Source: Staphylococcus simulans (GTDB lineage: Bacteria > Bacillota > Bacilli > Staphylococcales > Staphylococcaceae). Taken from it: a stretch of DNA of 64,000 bases. The translations under genes and the position numbers were made by a program. The DNA is taken from assembly GCF_002994445.1 (NCBI RefSeq), contig NZ_MRZJ01000003.1, positions 225,665 through 289,664 of the forward strand, in the 5' to 3' direction. Of this stretch, positions 15,195 through 26,914 are shown in pieces. The notes below the pieces were generated by a model. The model was not told the origin of the DNA, made no database searches, and worked only from the letters and a program-made list of their open reading frames with translations. Position 1 is the stretch's first letter. The number at the start of each line of letters is the position of its first letter.

Positions 15195-16019
15195 ATGAAA
15201 AAGATTATTACTATTTTAGCAGTTTTAGTATTAACTGTAGCTTTAGCAGCATGCGGCAATAAAGACAAATCAAGCGGAGGAGAATCTAAGACAATTAAAG
15301 TCGGAGCATCACCGGCACCTCACGCTGAACTTTTAGAACAAGCAAAACCAATCTTGAAAAAAGAAGGTTATGACTTAAAAATCAAAACAATCAACGACTA
15401 TACTACACCAAACAAATTAGTAGACAGCGGTGAATTGGATGCGAACTTCTTCCAACACACACCTTACTTAAACACTGAAAAGAAAAGCAAAGGCTATAAA
15501 TTAGTATCTGTAGGCAACGTTCACTTAGAACCAATGGCTGTGTATTCTAAAAAATACAAAAGCTTGAAAGAACTTCCTAAAGGCGCAACAGTTTACGTAT
15601 CAAACAACCCAGCTGAAGAAGGCCGTTTCTTGAAATTCTTCGTTGACGAAGGTTTAATCAAATTGAAAAAAGGCGTTAAAATCCAAGACGCACACTTCAG
15701 CGACATTGTAGAAAACAAAAAAGATATCAAATTCAACAACAAACAATCAGCTGAGTACTTACCGAAAATCTATCAAAACCAAGATGTTGACGCAGCAATC
15801 ATCAACTCTAACTTCGCGATTGAACAAAAATTAAGTCCTAAAAAAGACTCTATCGCACTTGAAAAACCAGAAAACAACCCATACGCAAACTTAGTAGCGG
15901 TTAAAGAAGGTCATGAAAAAGATAAAAAAATCCAAGCTTTAATCAAAGCATTACAATCTAAAGAAATTAAAGATTTCATCAATAAAAAATACGATGGTGC
16001 AGTGATCCCTGCCGAGTAA
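15195..16019 (+). CDS. metQ: Methionine-binding lipoprotein
   Basis: The 274-residue NlpA-family protein has a lipoprotein signal peptide ending LTVALAACGNK, with the lipidated Cys at about residue 20. The binding domain includes VGASPAPHAELLEQAKP, LVDSGELDANFFQHTPYL and NNPAEEGRFLKF, conserved in MetQ. It captures methionine outside the membrane and passes it to MetI. Its terminator is the left copy of a 38-bp direct repeat that also occurs after the ATPase/TOPRIM module 2.26 kb downstream. Confidence 0.95.
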   Translation: MKKIITILAVLVLTVALAACGNKDKSSGGESKTIKVGASPAPHAELLEQAKPILKKEGYDLKIKTINDYTTPNKLVDSGELDANFFQHTPYLNTEKKSKGYKLVSVGNVHLEPMAVYSKKYKSLKELPKGATVYVSNNPAEEGRFLKFFVDEGLIKLKKGVKIQDAHFSDIVENKKDIKFNNKQSAEYLPKIYQNQDVDAAIINSNFAIEQKLSPKKDSIALEKPENNPYANLVAVKEGHEKDKKIQALIKALQSKEIKDFINKKYDGAVIPAE

Positions 16020-16026
16020 ACCATTG

Positions 16027-16064
16027 TCTATCACTCTCAAGCATAATGCTTGGGGGTGTTTTTT
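16027..16064. repeat. 38-bp direct repeat, left copy (metQ terminator)
   Basis: The 38 bases from TCTATCACTC to the run of T recur without mismatch at 18292-18329. The two copies bracket 2,227 bases that hold only the ATPase and TOPRIM-like genes and their promoter. Sequences outside the copies do not match. Confidence 0.95.
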
Positions 16065-16066
16065 TA
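16034..16066 (+). terminator. metQ terminator
   Basis: CACTCTCAAGCA and TGCTTGGGGGTG pair over 12 positions with G-U wobbles around TAA, followed by seven T. Confidence 0.88.
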
Positions 16067-16177
16067 TTGAGTTATTCATAGAATATTATCAAATGAAAAC
16101 GATTAATAAATCTATATTTGATATTTAGTAAAGACTAATACACTAGTTAAATTGGTTAAACAGTTAAAAAAACGTAT

Positions 16178-16201
16178 CCTATAAGATAGGTGTGATATAA
16201 T
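16178..16201 (+). promoter_or_regulatory. Promoter of the ATPase/TOPRIM module
   Basis: TGATATAAT (16193-16201) is an extended -10 with a perfect TATAAT. The inverted repeat CCTAT-AAG-ATAGG (16178-16190) sits in the spacer just before it and could be an operator. No good -35 was seen. Start of transcription would be near 16208. Confidence 0.55.
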
Positions 16202-16241
16202 AGAAGCGGGAATTTAAGTGACTGTGACATAAGGAGAAATT

Positions 16242-17624
16242 ATGAAAACAACAATTAAAATGAGTGATATGACATTAGGCAATATTAAAAACGTAAACTA
16301 CGGTTCCTTTAATACAAACGCTAATTTTTCTAATATAAACAAATCTAACGTTGTGGGGTTTTATGGTCAAAATGGATCAGGAAAAACTACGGTAGTTGAT
16401 GCATTCAAAATTATCGAAAGTTTAATAGAAAATAGAGAGCTGTCTCAAATCGGAAAAAGGTTAGTAACATATGGTAAAGAGAATTTATGGTTGCAAGCTA
16501 AGTTTATTGTCATATTAGAAAATCAAAAAAAGCTGTATCTTGAGTATTATGTCGAAATTTCAGAGAAAGATAGCGGCTATCATGTTGAATCTGAAAAATT
16601 AGTATATAAAGAAGATGAAAAAGGCAAGAGGTTCAAAACGCTAGTGCAAGCAGGTTCCGACACAATATATGTCAGAAATCAAAATATTAAAACGATGAGA
16701 GACGAAATGAAGATTCAAGGGTTAGTTTCATTTCATTTGTCTAAAAAACAAAGGAAGTCGCTTATTTTTAATAGTGAAATGTTACCAATTTACAATGAAA
16801 TTTTTTCAAAAGAAGAAATGCAGATTTTTTACGCATTAAGTATTCATTTTGTTCAAGGCTTGCACATTATTGAAAATAGAAATTACGGGCTTTTAATGGC
16901 GAATATTTTAATCCCTTTTAATATCTTTCAAGATGAAGTTAAAGGGATAGTGCCATTGAGTCAAAGTGTCGATAATAAATCGGCTACTATCCCTAAAAAG
17001 ATTTTTGATTTATTGAAAAGAGAGGTTTTCCCAAATATAAATGTGGTCTTACCTTGTATCGTTCCAGGTTTGACGATAGAAATTAATGAAATTGCTGAAA
17101 TTCATAAAGAAGATGGAACGAAAGGAATACAATTTGAATTGCTCTCTAATAGAAATGGTAATAGACTCCCTCTTAATACAGAATCTGAAGGTATAATCAA
17201 AATCATATCTATGCTAAGTGTTTTGTCAGCGTTATTTAAAGAGACTAATGTTTGCGTAGTTGTAGATGAATTAGATGCAGGAGTATTTGAATATTTGTTA
17301 GGAGAAGTCTTGAAAATTGTAGATGAGAGTGCAAAGGGACAATTGATTTTCACTTCGCATAATCTTAGAATTGTAGAATTATTACCCACTCATTCAATTT
17401 GGTTTACTACAACGAACTCTGAAAATAGGTATGTACAACTTAAACATACAAGTAAAACGTCCAATAACAGAGATGTGTATATAAGATCTTTACAAATTAA
17501 AAATCAACAAGAAGAACTGTATGATAAAACAGATAATTTTAAAATTAAAAGAGCATTTAAAAAACTAGTAAGAAAAGGAAGTCATCATGAAAAACAAAAT
17601 TCTTATAGCTCTGGTGGAAGGTGA
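16242..17624 (+). CDS. AAA family ATPase of a putative defence module
   Basis: The 460-residue protein has an SMC/OLD-like (AAA_15/AAA_21-type) ATPase. Walker A is GQNGSGKT at residues 42-49. Walker B is CVVVDELDAG with Asp342-Glu343, and an H-loop ISH-like TSHN has His373. A segment of about 250 residues between the motifs is helical and variable, and TESEGIIKII resembles the signature region. It has the AAAGGAGAAA-type site AAGGAG (16231-16236) before ATG 16242. It overlaps the TOPRIM-like gene by 38 bases. Base composition is visibly richer in A+T than the met and suf genes beside it. Such ATPase + TOPRIM pairs include PARIS (AriA/AriB), AbiL and RloAB-like anti-phage systems; which one, if any, is unresolved. 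Confidence 0.85.
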   Translation: MKTTIKMSDMTLGNIKNVNYGSFNTNANFSNINKSNVVGFYGQNGSGKTTVVDAFKIIESLIENRELSQIGKRLVTYGKENLWLQAKFIVILENQKKLYLEYYVEISEKDSGYHVESEKLVYKEDEKGKRFKTLVQAGSDTIYVRNQNIKTMRDEMKIQGLVSFHLSKKQRKSLIFNSEMLPIYNEIFSKEEMQIFYALSIHFVQGLHIIENRNYGLLMANILIPFNIFQDEVKGIVPLSQSVDNKSATIPKKIFDLLKREVFPNINVVLPCIVPGLTIEINEIAEIHKEDGTKGIQFELLSNRNGNRLPLNTESEGIIKIISMLSVLSALFKETNVCVVVDELDAGVFEYLLGEVLKIVDESAKGQLIFTSHNLRIVELLPTHSIWFTTTNSENRYVQLKHTSKTSNNRDVYIRSLQIKNQQEELYDKTDNFKIKRAFKKLVRKGSHHEKQNSYSSGGR

Positions 17625-18291
17625 CACTGACGAGGCTTTAATAAATGTTTTGATAGAAAAGTTCAAATCAAATATTGAATTTCAAGTCCATATAGTCAGG
17701 TGTGATTTATTTTCACAATATACTCAAAAGAGTATAAAGCAAAATATAGGAGATTGGATTAAGAAAGAAGTATTAGTTAAATATAAGTTGAAAAAGAAAG
17801 ATATTATTGCTGTTATTCAAGTGGTAGATATAGATGCTGTTTACTTATCTAATGTAAAAATAAACAATCAAGTCGATAGAATTGCATATTATGACGATAG
17901 AATTGAAGTTCCTAATGAGAAGCGTAAATGTGAGATTCTGAGTAGAAATAAAAATAAAAGCAGTAAGATCAATCAAATGATCATCACAAAAATATTTTCC
18001 AATATAGAGTTTAGGTTGTTTTTCTTTTCGTGTAATTTAGAGCATGCAATTTTCAATAAACTAAATTTGTCGCAAGAAGATAAAGATGATTTGATGTTTG
18101 AGTATATTGACTGTACTGAAATCGAAGAGATTGAGAAACATATTGAAAGTGTTGCTTGTCGAAAAATAACAAATGATTTTGAGGAAGACTTTGATAACAG
18201 TTGGCAGATGATGAAAAGTTTTGAGATGAATGTTAGAAATACTAATATCAATTTATTAAATAGTTATGTCAGTTTTATATTGAAAAGGTAA
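17587..18291 (+). CDS. TOPRIM-like effector of a putative defence module
   Basis: The 234-residue protein starts KILIALVEGDTDEALI, with Glu11 in the EGxTDE pattern of TOPRIM domains, and has IQVVDIDAVY with Asp81 and Asp83 as the DxD motif. The rest (about 90-234) is rich in charged helices and was not recognised. In PARIS and OLD-type systems the equivalent part is a nuclease held in check by the ATPase, so a nuclease effector is inferred. ATG 17587 has AAAAGGA seven bases upstream and lies 38 bases inside the ATPase gene. The stop codon ends exactly at the base before the right copy of the 38-bp terminator repeat. Confidence 0.75.
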   Translation: MKNKILIALVEGDTDEALINVLIEKFKSNIEFQVHIVRCDLFSQYTQKSIKQNIGDWIKKEVLVKYKLKKKDIIAVIQVVDIDAVYLSNVKINNQVDRIAYYDDRIEVPNEKRKCEILSRNKNKSSKINQMIITKIFSNIEFRLFFFSCNLEHAIFNKLNLSQEDKDDLMFEYIDCTEIEEIEKHIESVACRKITNDFEEDFDNSWQMMKSFEMNVRNTNINLLNSYVSFILKR

Positions 18292-18329
18292 TCTATCACT
18301 CTCAAGCATAATGCTTGGGGGTGTTTTTT
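18292..18329. repeat. 38-bp direct repeat, right copy (module terminator)
   Basis: Identical to 16027-16064 over all 38 bases; it begins directly after the TAA of the TOPRIM-like gene. It contains the complete hairpin and six T, so it terminates the inserted module just as the left copy terminates metQ. Confidence 0.95.
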
Positions 18330-18642
18330 GGTTGTAATAGGAAGTGAAAGTAGTGGGAATTGTTGTTCTAAATATGTGACAAAGATATGGGTAATGATAA
18401 TAGAAGGAGAGAAAATGAGAATCAATGCCTTTAAAATTCGTGCAGCTTTTCACATTGAATTGCATTTTTAAAAGTGATTACTATTTAAGAATTCTTTTAA
18501 TTTAGGTGCTTAAAAGGTTTATTCTAGGGTTTAATTGCGTTATAATTTATAAATGTACGAATGTAGTGCTGTTTTGACTACAGATTAAAATTATTATAAA
18601 CTAGTAATTGAAATACTATTTATGTTTACGGAGGGACTTTTA
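18330..18642. other. Intergenic region before sufC
   Basis: No clear gene. An 18-codon frame from ATG 18415 (MRINAFKIRAAFHIELHF) follows a strong AGAAGGAGAG site and may be a remnant of a lost gene or a short leader peptide. TATAAT at 18541-18546, about 95 bases before sufC, is the likely -10 of the suf promoter, with a weak TTTATT 17 bases upstream of it. Confidence 0.4.
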
Positions 18643-19401
18643 ATGCCATCAACATTGGAGATTAAAGACTTACACGTGTCTATCGAGGATAAAGAAATTT
18701 TAAAAGGTGTTAACTTAACAATTAACACAGGAGAAATTCATGCAGTAATGGGACCTAACGGTACTGGTAAATCAACTTTATCAGCAGCAATCATGGGCCA
18801 CCCAGCTTTTACAGTTACTAAAGGTGAAGTATTACTTGACGGTGAAAACGTTTTAGAATTAGACGTTGACGAACGTGCAAAAGCAGGTTTATTCCTAGCT
18901 ATGCAATATCCATCAGAAATCACTGGTGTTACAAACGCTGACTTCATGCGTTCAGCAATTAATGCTAAACGTGAAGAAGGTAAAGAAATCAACTTAATGC
19001 AATTCATTAAGAAATTAGATAAAGAGATGGAATTCCTAGATATGGATCCTAACATGGCACAACGTTACCTTAACGAAGGGTTCTCAGGCGGCGAGAAAAA
19101 ACGTAACGAAATTTTACAATTAATGATGTTGCAACCTAAATTCGCTATTCTTGACGAAATCGACTCAGGTTTAGACATTGATGCGTTGAAAGTTGTATCT
19201 AAAGGTATCAACGAAATGCGCGGAGATGACTTCGGTTCATTAATCATTACGCACTATCAACGTTTATTAAACTACATCACACCTGATTTCGTACACGTTA
19301 TGTATAACGGTAAAATCGTTAAAACAGGCGATGCAGAATTAGCAAAACGTCTTGAAAATGAAGGTTATGAATGGGTTAAAGAAGAATTCAGCGAAGCGTA
19401 A
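18643..19401 (+). CDS. sufC: Fe-S cluster assembly ATPase SufC
   Basis: SufC is the ABC-type ATPase of the SufBCD scaffold that builds Fe-S clusters. The 252-residue product has Walker [10 protein letters not shown], signature [12 protein letters not shown] and Walker [13 protein letters not shown]. The ATG at 18643 follows GGAGGGA; an upstream in-frame ATG at 18622 would overlap that site. It opens the operon sufC-D-S-U-B. Confidence 0.97.
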   Translation: MPSTLEIKDLHVSIEDKEILKGVNLTINTGEIHAVMGPNGTGKSTLSAAIMGHPAFTVTKGEVLLDGENVLELDVDERAKAGLFLAMQYPSEITGVTNADFMRSAINAKREEGKEINLMQFIKKLDKEMEFLDMDPNMAQRYLNEGFSGGEKKRNEILQLMMLQPKFAILDEIDSGLDIDALKVVSKGINEMRGDDFGSLIITHYQRLLNYITPDFVHVMYNGKIVKTGDAELAKRLENEGYEWVKEEFSEA

Positions 19402-19465
19402 GCTTATACGCAAAGATGAAACAACCGATTAAATGTTATAAGTATCGTTAGGAGGATATTAAGTT

Positions 19466-20773
19466 ATGACGACTGAAACTTTGAACATTTCTGAAGCAGA
19501 ACTTGTTGAGTATTCACAAGCCCAAAATGAACCTTCTTGGATGACAGAATTACGTAAAGAAGCGTTGAAACTTACTGAAACTTTGGAAATGCCGAAACCA
19601 GATAAAACTAAAATTACTAAATGGGATTTCGACTCATTTAAACAATTCGAAACAAAATCTGAAAAATACACTGGCATCAGTGAAGTTCCAGAATCAATCG
19701 AAAAAATCATTGATGTTGATCAATCAGAGAATTTAATCATTCAACATAACAACTCACTTGCATTCTCACGTGTTTCAGAGCAAGCACAAAAAGACGGTGT
19801 AGTGATTGAAGGTTTAGCTGATGCATTAGTTAATCACGGCGACCTTGTTCAAAAATATCTTATGAAAGATGCAGTGAACGTTGATGAACATCGTTTAACA
19901 GCATTACACACAGCATTAATCAACGGCGGTGTATTTGTTTATGTTCCTAAGAACGTAGTTGTAGAACACCCAATCCAATATGTTGTGCTTCATGATGATG
20001 AGAACGCAAGCTTCTTCAATCATGTGATTATTGCGACTGAACAAAGCGCAGAAGTCACTTATGTTGAAAACTACTTGTCTGACGTAAGCGGCGAAGGCAA
20101 CCAAGTAAACATTATTTCTGAAGTGATTGCGGGTGCTAACTCAAAAATCACTTATGGTGCAGTAGACTATTTAGATAAAGGTTTCACTGGCCATATTATT
20201 CGTCGCGGTATTACAGAAGCAGATGCTACAATCAATTGGGCACTTGGTTTAATGAACGAAGGCAACCAAATCATTGATAATACAACAAACTTGATCGGTG
20301 ACCGTTCGACAAGTGAATTGAAATCAGTAGCAGTAGGTACAGGCGAACAAAAATCTAACGTAACATCTAAGATTGTTCAATACGGTAAAGAAACTGATGG
20401 TTACATTCTTAAACACGGTGTTGTTGAAGAACAAGCAACTATCATCTTTAACGGTATCGGATATATTAAACACGGCGGTTCAAAATCAGTTGCGAACCAA
20501 GAGTCACGTGTCTTAATGCTTTCTGATAAAGCACGCGGAGATGCAAACCCTATTCTATTAATCGATGAAGACGATGTAGAAGCAGGTCACGCAGCTTCAG
20601 TAGGCCGTGTGGATGATGAACAACTTTACTATTTAATGAGCCGCGGAATTTCTAAACATGAAGCGGAACGTTTAATTATTCATGGTTTCTTAGACCCTGT
20701 AGTAAGAGAATTACCAATTGAAGATGTTAAACGTCAATTACGTGAAGTTATCGAATTAAAAGTTGCAAAATAA
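19466..20773 (+). CDS. sufD: Fe-S cluster assembly protein SufD
   Basis: The 435-residue protein has the right-handed beta-helix core of SufB/SufD, with the conserved C-terminal segment [21 protein letters not shown]. SufD pairs with SufB and SufC in the scaffold complex. A GGAGG site precedes ATG 19466, 65 bases after sufC. The spacer to sufS (188 bases) is longer than elsewhere in the operon. Confidence 0.96.
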   Translation: MTTETLNISEAELVEYSQAQNEPSWMTELRKEALKLTETLEMPKPDKTKITKWDFDSFKQFETKSEKYTGISEVPESIEKIIDVDQSENLIIQHNNSLAFSRVSEQAQKDGVVIEGLADALVNHGDLVQKYLMKDAVNVDEHRLTALHTALINGGVFVYVPKNVVVEHPIQYVVLHDDENASFFNHVIIATEQSAEVTYVENYLSDVSGEGNQVNIISEVIAGANSKITYGAVDYLDKGFTGHIIRRGITEADATINWALGLMNEGNQIIDNTTNLIGDRSTSELKSVAVGTGEQKSNVTSKIVQYGKETDGYILKHGVVEEQATIIFNGIGYIKHGGSKSVANQESRVLMLSDKARGDANPILLIDEDDVEAGHAASVGRVDDEQLYYLMSRGISKHEAERLIIHGFLDPVVRELPIEDVKRQLREVIELKVAK

Positions 20774-22663
<1,890 letters not shown>

Positions 22664-22859
22664 GTGTAAATAACGGGTAAACGTATGATAACTGGCAAGG
22701 TGGTTTCTTACTTGTCAGTTCCATGATAGACTGATTAATACAAGTATTATCTCAGCGCAGGTAATACACTAGCATTTAATCACCAAGAAGCGCTATCTAT
22801 TTTTGAAATAATGTCACGGGTCAATAAATCGTGTTGATTATATAAAAGGAGTGATTGAA

Positions 22860-24257
22860 ATGGCTAAAAAAGCACCTGATGTTGGGGATTACAAATATGG
22901 TTTCCACGACGAAGATGTTTCCATTTTCAGATCAGAACGCGGATTAACAGAAAATATCGTTACTGAAATATCAAGAATGAAGGAAGAGCCAAAATGGATG
23001 TTGGACTTCCGTCTTAAATCATTAAAATTATTCTATAAAATGCCGATGCCGCAATGGGGCGGCGACTTGTCAGAGTTAAACTTTGACGACATCACTTACT
23101 ATGTTAAACCTTCTGAGCATGCAGAACGTTCTTGGGATGAAGTACCAGAAGAAATCAAACGTACTTTCGACCGTTTAGGTATCCCAGAAGCAGAACAAAA
23201 ATACCTTGCTGGTGTTTCTGCACAATATGAATCAGAAGTTGTTTACCAAAACATGGAAGCTGAATTAGAAGAGAAAGGTGTTATCTTCAAAGACACTGAC
23301 TCTGCATTAAGAGAACACGAAGAATTATTCAAAGAATACTTTGCTTCAGTTGTTCCAGCTGCCGATAACAAATTCGCAGCACTTAACTCAGCAGTATGGT
23401 CAGGCGGATCATTCATTTATGTTCCTAAGAACATCAAATTAGATACACCGCTTCAAGCATACTTCCGTATCAACTCAGAAAACATGGGTCAATTCGAACG
23501 TACTTTAATCATCGCTGATGAAGGTGCTTCAGTAAACTACGTTGAAGGTTGTACAGCTCCAGTTTATACAACTAACTCACTACACTCAGCTGTAGTAGAA
23601 ATCATCGTACACAAAGATGCACATGTACGTTACACTACAATTCAAAACTGGGCAAACAACGTTTATAACTTAGTTACTAAACGTACTTTAGTTCATGAGA
23701 ATGGTAACATGGAATGGGTTGACGGCAACTTAGGTTCTAAATTGACTATGAAATACCCTAACTGTGTATTAGCAGGAGAAGGTGCCAAAGGCAGCACACT
23801 TTCTATCGCTTTAGCAGGTAAAGGTCAAGTTCAAGATGCGGGTGCGAAAATGATTCACTTAGCACCAAACACATCTTCAACTATCGTTTCAAAATCAATT
23901 TCTAAAGATGGCGGTAAAGTTGTTTACCGTGGTATCGTTAAATTCGGACGCAAAGCAAAAGGTGCACGTGCGAACATCGAATGCGATACGTTAATCTTAG
24001 ATAACAAATCAACTTCAGATACAATTCCTTATAATGAAATCATGAACGATGACATTTCATTAGAACACGAAGCGAAAGTTTCTAAAGTATCAGAAGAACA
24101 ATTATTCTACTTGATGAGCCGTGGTATTTCAGAAGAAGAAGCAACTGAAATGATCGTAATGGGCTTCATCGAACCATTCACAAAAGAACTTCCAATGGAA
24201 TATGCCGTTGAAATGAACCGTCTAATCAAATTCGAAATGGAAGGTTCTATCGGTTAA
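22860..24257 (+). CDS. sufB: Fe-S cluster assembly scaffold SufB
   Basis: SufB is the main scaffold subunit of SufBC2D on which clusters form. The 465-residue protein shows the family core, including [19 protein letters not shown] and the C-terminal [29 protein letters not shown] 22860 follows AAAGGAG by nine bases; the in-frame GTG at 22851 belongs to the spacer. Length fits the family. It ends the operon and is followed by a strong terminator. Confidence 0.97.
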   Translation: MAKKAPDVGDYKYGFHDEDVSIFRSERGLTENIVTEISRMKEEPKWMLDFRLKSLKLFYKMPMPQWGGDLSELNFDDITYYVKPSEHAERSWDEVPEEIKRTFDRLGIPEAEQKYLAGVSAQYESEVVYQNMEAELEEKGVIFKDTDSALREHEELFKEYFASVVPAADNKFAALNSAVWSGGSFIYVPKNIKLDTPLQAYFRINSENMGQFERTLIIADEGASVNYVEGCTAPVYTTNSLHSAVVEIIVHKDAHVRYTTIQNWANNVYNLVTKRTLVHENGNMEWVDGNLGSKLTMKYPNCVLAGEGAKGSTLSIALAGKGQVQDAGAKMIHLAPNTSSTIVSKSISKDGGKVVYRGIVKFGRKAKGARANIECDTLILDNKSTSDTIPYNEIMNDDISLEHEAKVSKVSEEQLFYLMSRGISEEEATEMIVMGFIEPFTKELPMEYAVEMNRLIKFEMEGSIG

Positions 24258-24293
24258 TCGATATTCTATGGAATTAAAATACTGCAAACAAAG

Positions 24294-24341
24294 CACGAGC
24301 AATGCATACCAATTAGGTAGAAGCATTGCTCGTGTTTTTTA
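24294..24341 (+). terminator. suf operon terminator
   Basis: CACGAGCAATGC and GCATTGCTCGTG form a 12-bp stem around about 18 bases, followed by TTTTTTAATT. Confidence 0.92.
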
Positions 24342-24451
24342 ATTCTTGTTATTCACATACTTATTAATGAAGCGTATAGTTGGCTTAAATAGATGATAAT
24401 ATTTAATGGATGAAAGAGACATAATTCCACTTAAAGAAAGTGGGAGATAAA

Positions 24452-25636
24452 ATGGCTAAAGATTTAGACTATGAAAAACTGGACAAAATTAGGATCGCTT
24501 ATTTCACAGAATGGGGAAAACGAAATGGTTTGACCGAAGAAGAAAAAAGAAGGATGGATTTAACTATCCTAAAGGTTTTGATGAATTGACAAGTGATGAA
24601 TATAACTATGTGAAATTTAATGTTAAACCTTTTGACTATGACGAAAATGCACTAAAATTATGGGAGTATGTAGATAAATATTTAGAAATAATTACAATAG
24701 ATGGCGATAAATTTAGAGGATTGAGCTTTGACTTTTTTCTAGATTAAACAGTGGATCTGACGAAGATGCAATTGCTTTGAAAATTAATTACATCGACAAC
24801 CTCATTGATATTAATGCTGAGAAATATACTTTATGGACAAATTATGATTGTTGCTGTTTTGTCTTAAGTGAGATTGACAAAATCACAATCAAAGATGACA
24901 TACCCTATATAGAGTACCTTGCGGAGTTTGTGACGATCCATACATCAAATGGAGTATATACAGGTTTTGTAAGCGATAAAAAAAACATGAAGACGTCTAT
25001 GAACTCAGTATTAAAATATACTATACTGATGAAAAATATAAATTAGACAGTGGCAAAATTTCAAATATTTGGTGGGATACCTATCAAATTAAGACGAAGG
25101 ATATCAAAGAAATTGAACTTGAAAAGCATATTTTTATTGAGAACACGCCACCTATTAATTTAAAGCGTTTTGTGAATCATGAAGTAGAAATAACTACTTT
25201 AATTGGCAATAAGTACACGGGTTATGTTACAGGTGTAGAAGAGACGAAAAAGGATAATACTGAAATTTTAATAATGGACGTTGCAGATTTCAATGTGAAT
25301 TATAATGAGGCTACAGATGCTATTGAGTTCGAGGCGATATCAAGAGCAGTAAAATTTTTCAAAAGTGCAATTATGAGTATTGAAATAGTAGATAATCCAA
25401 AATTAGATGATTATGTAGGCAAGTACGTTGAACTGACAACGCAATCTTATACGCGTTTTAAAGGGCGTGTCAATGCAATGCAATACGATAAAAATGAAGC
25501 GTGTATCTTGTTAGAAGTTAACGATGTTCATGAATGGTTGACTACAGATACGAAAGTAGCATTTGAATCAGAGTGTGCGAGTCAACTTTATTCATTTAAA
25601 GAAAGTGAGATTCTTTCTATTCAAGAGGTGGAATAG
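24452..25636 (+). pseudogene. Repeat-domain protein gene broken by three homopolymer frameshifts
   Basis: A GTGGGAG site precedes ATG 24452, but the frame ends after about 45 codons. Continuous protein similarity is restored by shifting frame at three places, each in a single-base run: six A (24543-24548), six T (24733-24738) and eight A (24978-24985). Joined, the product would be about 395 residues. It has four similar modules, for example LWEYVDKYLEIITIDGDKFRG, YLAEFVTIHTSNGVYTGFVS, LKRFVNHEVEITTLIGNKYTG and LDDYVGKYVELTTQSYTRFKG. These resemble small Sm/SH3-like barrels only by pattern. The last 155 codons are open and end at TAG-free TAG/TAA boundary 25634-25636. Not recognised; decayed gene, phase variation or sequencing errors are all possible. 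Confidence 0.7.
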
Positions 25637-25853
25637 ATGGTTCTGAATGTTTACGCTTTAGTCAAAAGATATAAATTTTTATATTCTATAAACATTTCGT
25701 CTGAAAATTCGGTACAATAGGATTAAATACTTTCACTGTGCGAAAAAGTGTCAAGTGCATTCGGTTTACATCGTTAGCTGAAAGGGAAAATATTATAGAT
25801 ATAAACGCATTTTCTTGCAAGTGAAAACAGAGTTCTAAGGGAGCGTTGCCACC

Positions 25854-26900
25854 ATGATTATAGCTATCATTATATTAATATTTGTTTCTTTCTTCTTTTC
25901 AGGCAGTGAAACTGCATTAACTGCCGCAAATAAAGTTAAATTACAAACGGAAAGCCGTAAAGGTGATCTTAAATCTAAAAAATTATTAACATTACTCAAT
26001 AGACCTAGAGATTTCATCACAACGATATTGATTGCGAACAACAGTGCTAATATCGTGTTGCCGACATTAGTAACGATTTTAGCAGTTCAAAACGGATGGA
26101 ATGTCGGAATTGCGTCGTTAGTCATTACTGTTGTTGTAATCATTGTTTCAGAAGTTATTCCTAAATCTATCGCAGCTACATATCCGGATGTGATATCTAA
26201 ACTTGTTTATCCAATCATTCAATTCTTTGTGGTAATTTTGACACCTATCACAAAAATATTGAACGGTTTAACAGGTTTAATCAACAAAATGCTTGCGAAT
26301 GATAAATTTCAAAGTCATAGAATGTCGAAAGAAGAAATTCGTACAATGGTGACGATTGCTGGGGCACAAGGTGCTTTTAATGAAAGTGAGCGAGACAGAC
26401 TTCAAAGTGTTTTGACTTTCGAACAACTGCGTGTAAAGGATGTAGATACTACACCGCGTGTCAATGTGACCGCATTTTCGCTCGATACACCTTATGATGA
26501 GGTATATGATATTATTATGACCCACCCTTATACACGTTATCCGGTGTATGATGAGGAAATTGATAACATTGTAGGTGTATTTCATTCTAAATATTTATTA
26601 GTATGGAGTCGACATCATGACAAATCATTAGAAGATTACATCTCAAAACCGCTGTTTGTGAACGAGCATAATAAAGCAGAATGGGTGATGCGCAAAATGA
26701 TTGCATCACGTAAACATATCGCGATTGTGCTCGATGAGTATGGCGGAACGGATGCGATTATTACCATGGAAGACTTGATTGAACAGTTGCTTGGTATTGA
26801 TATTGAAGACGAAATGGATCAACACGAACAAAATAAAGTCAATGAACGATTAAGACAAAAACAAAAACAAAAGCCTAAACCAAATCAACCAACTTTATAA
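25854..26900 (+). CDS. mpfB: CNNM/CorC-type transporter (DUF21 + CBS), MpfB-like
   Basis: The 348-residue protein has an N-terminal DUF21 (CNNM transmembrane) domain with three or four helices and the [11 protein letters not shown] motif, followed by a CBS pair (about 195-330) with [15 protein letters not shown] and [29 protein letters not shown]-type sequence. It ends without the extra CorC_HlyC domain of longer relatives. Such proteins act in Mg2+ homeostasis. S. aureus MpfB, as recalled, lies next to the suf operon as here, which supports the name. AGGGAG lies ten bases before the ATG. Confidence 0.85.
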   Translation: [348 protein letters not shown]

Positions 26901-26914
26901 GGAGTGTTTACCCT

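Noticed and set aside
18415..18471. 18-codon frame with a strong ribosome-binding site before sufC
   Set aside because: Too short to support as a gene and without a recognisable character; kept only as a note in the intergenic entry.
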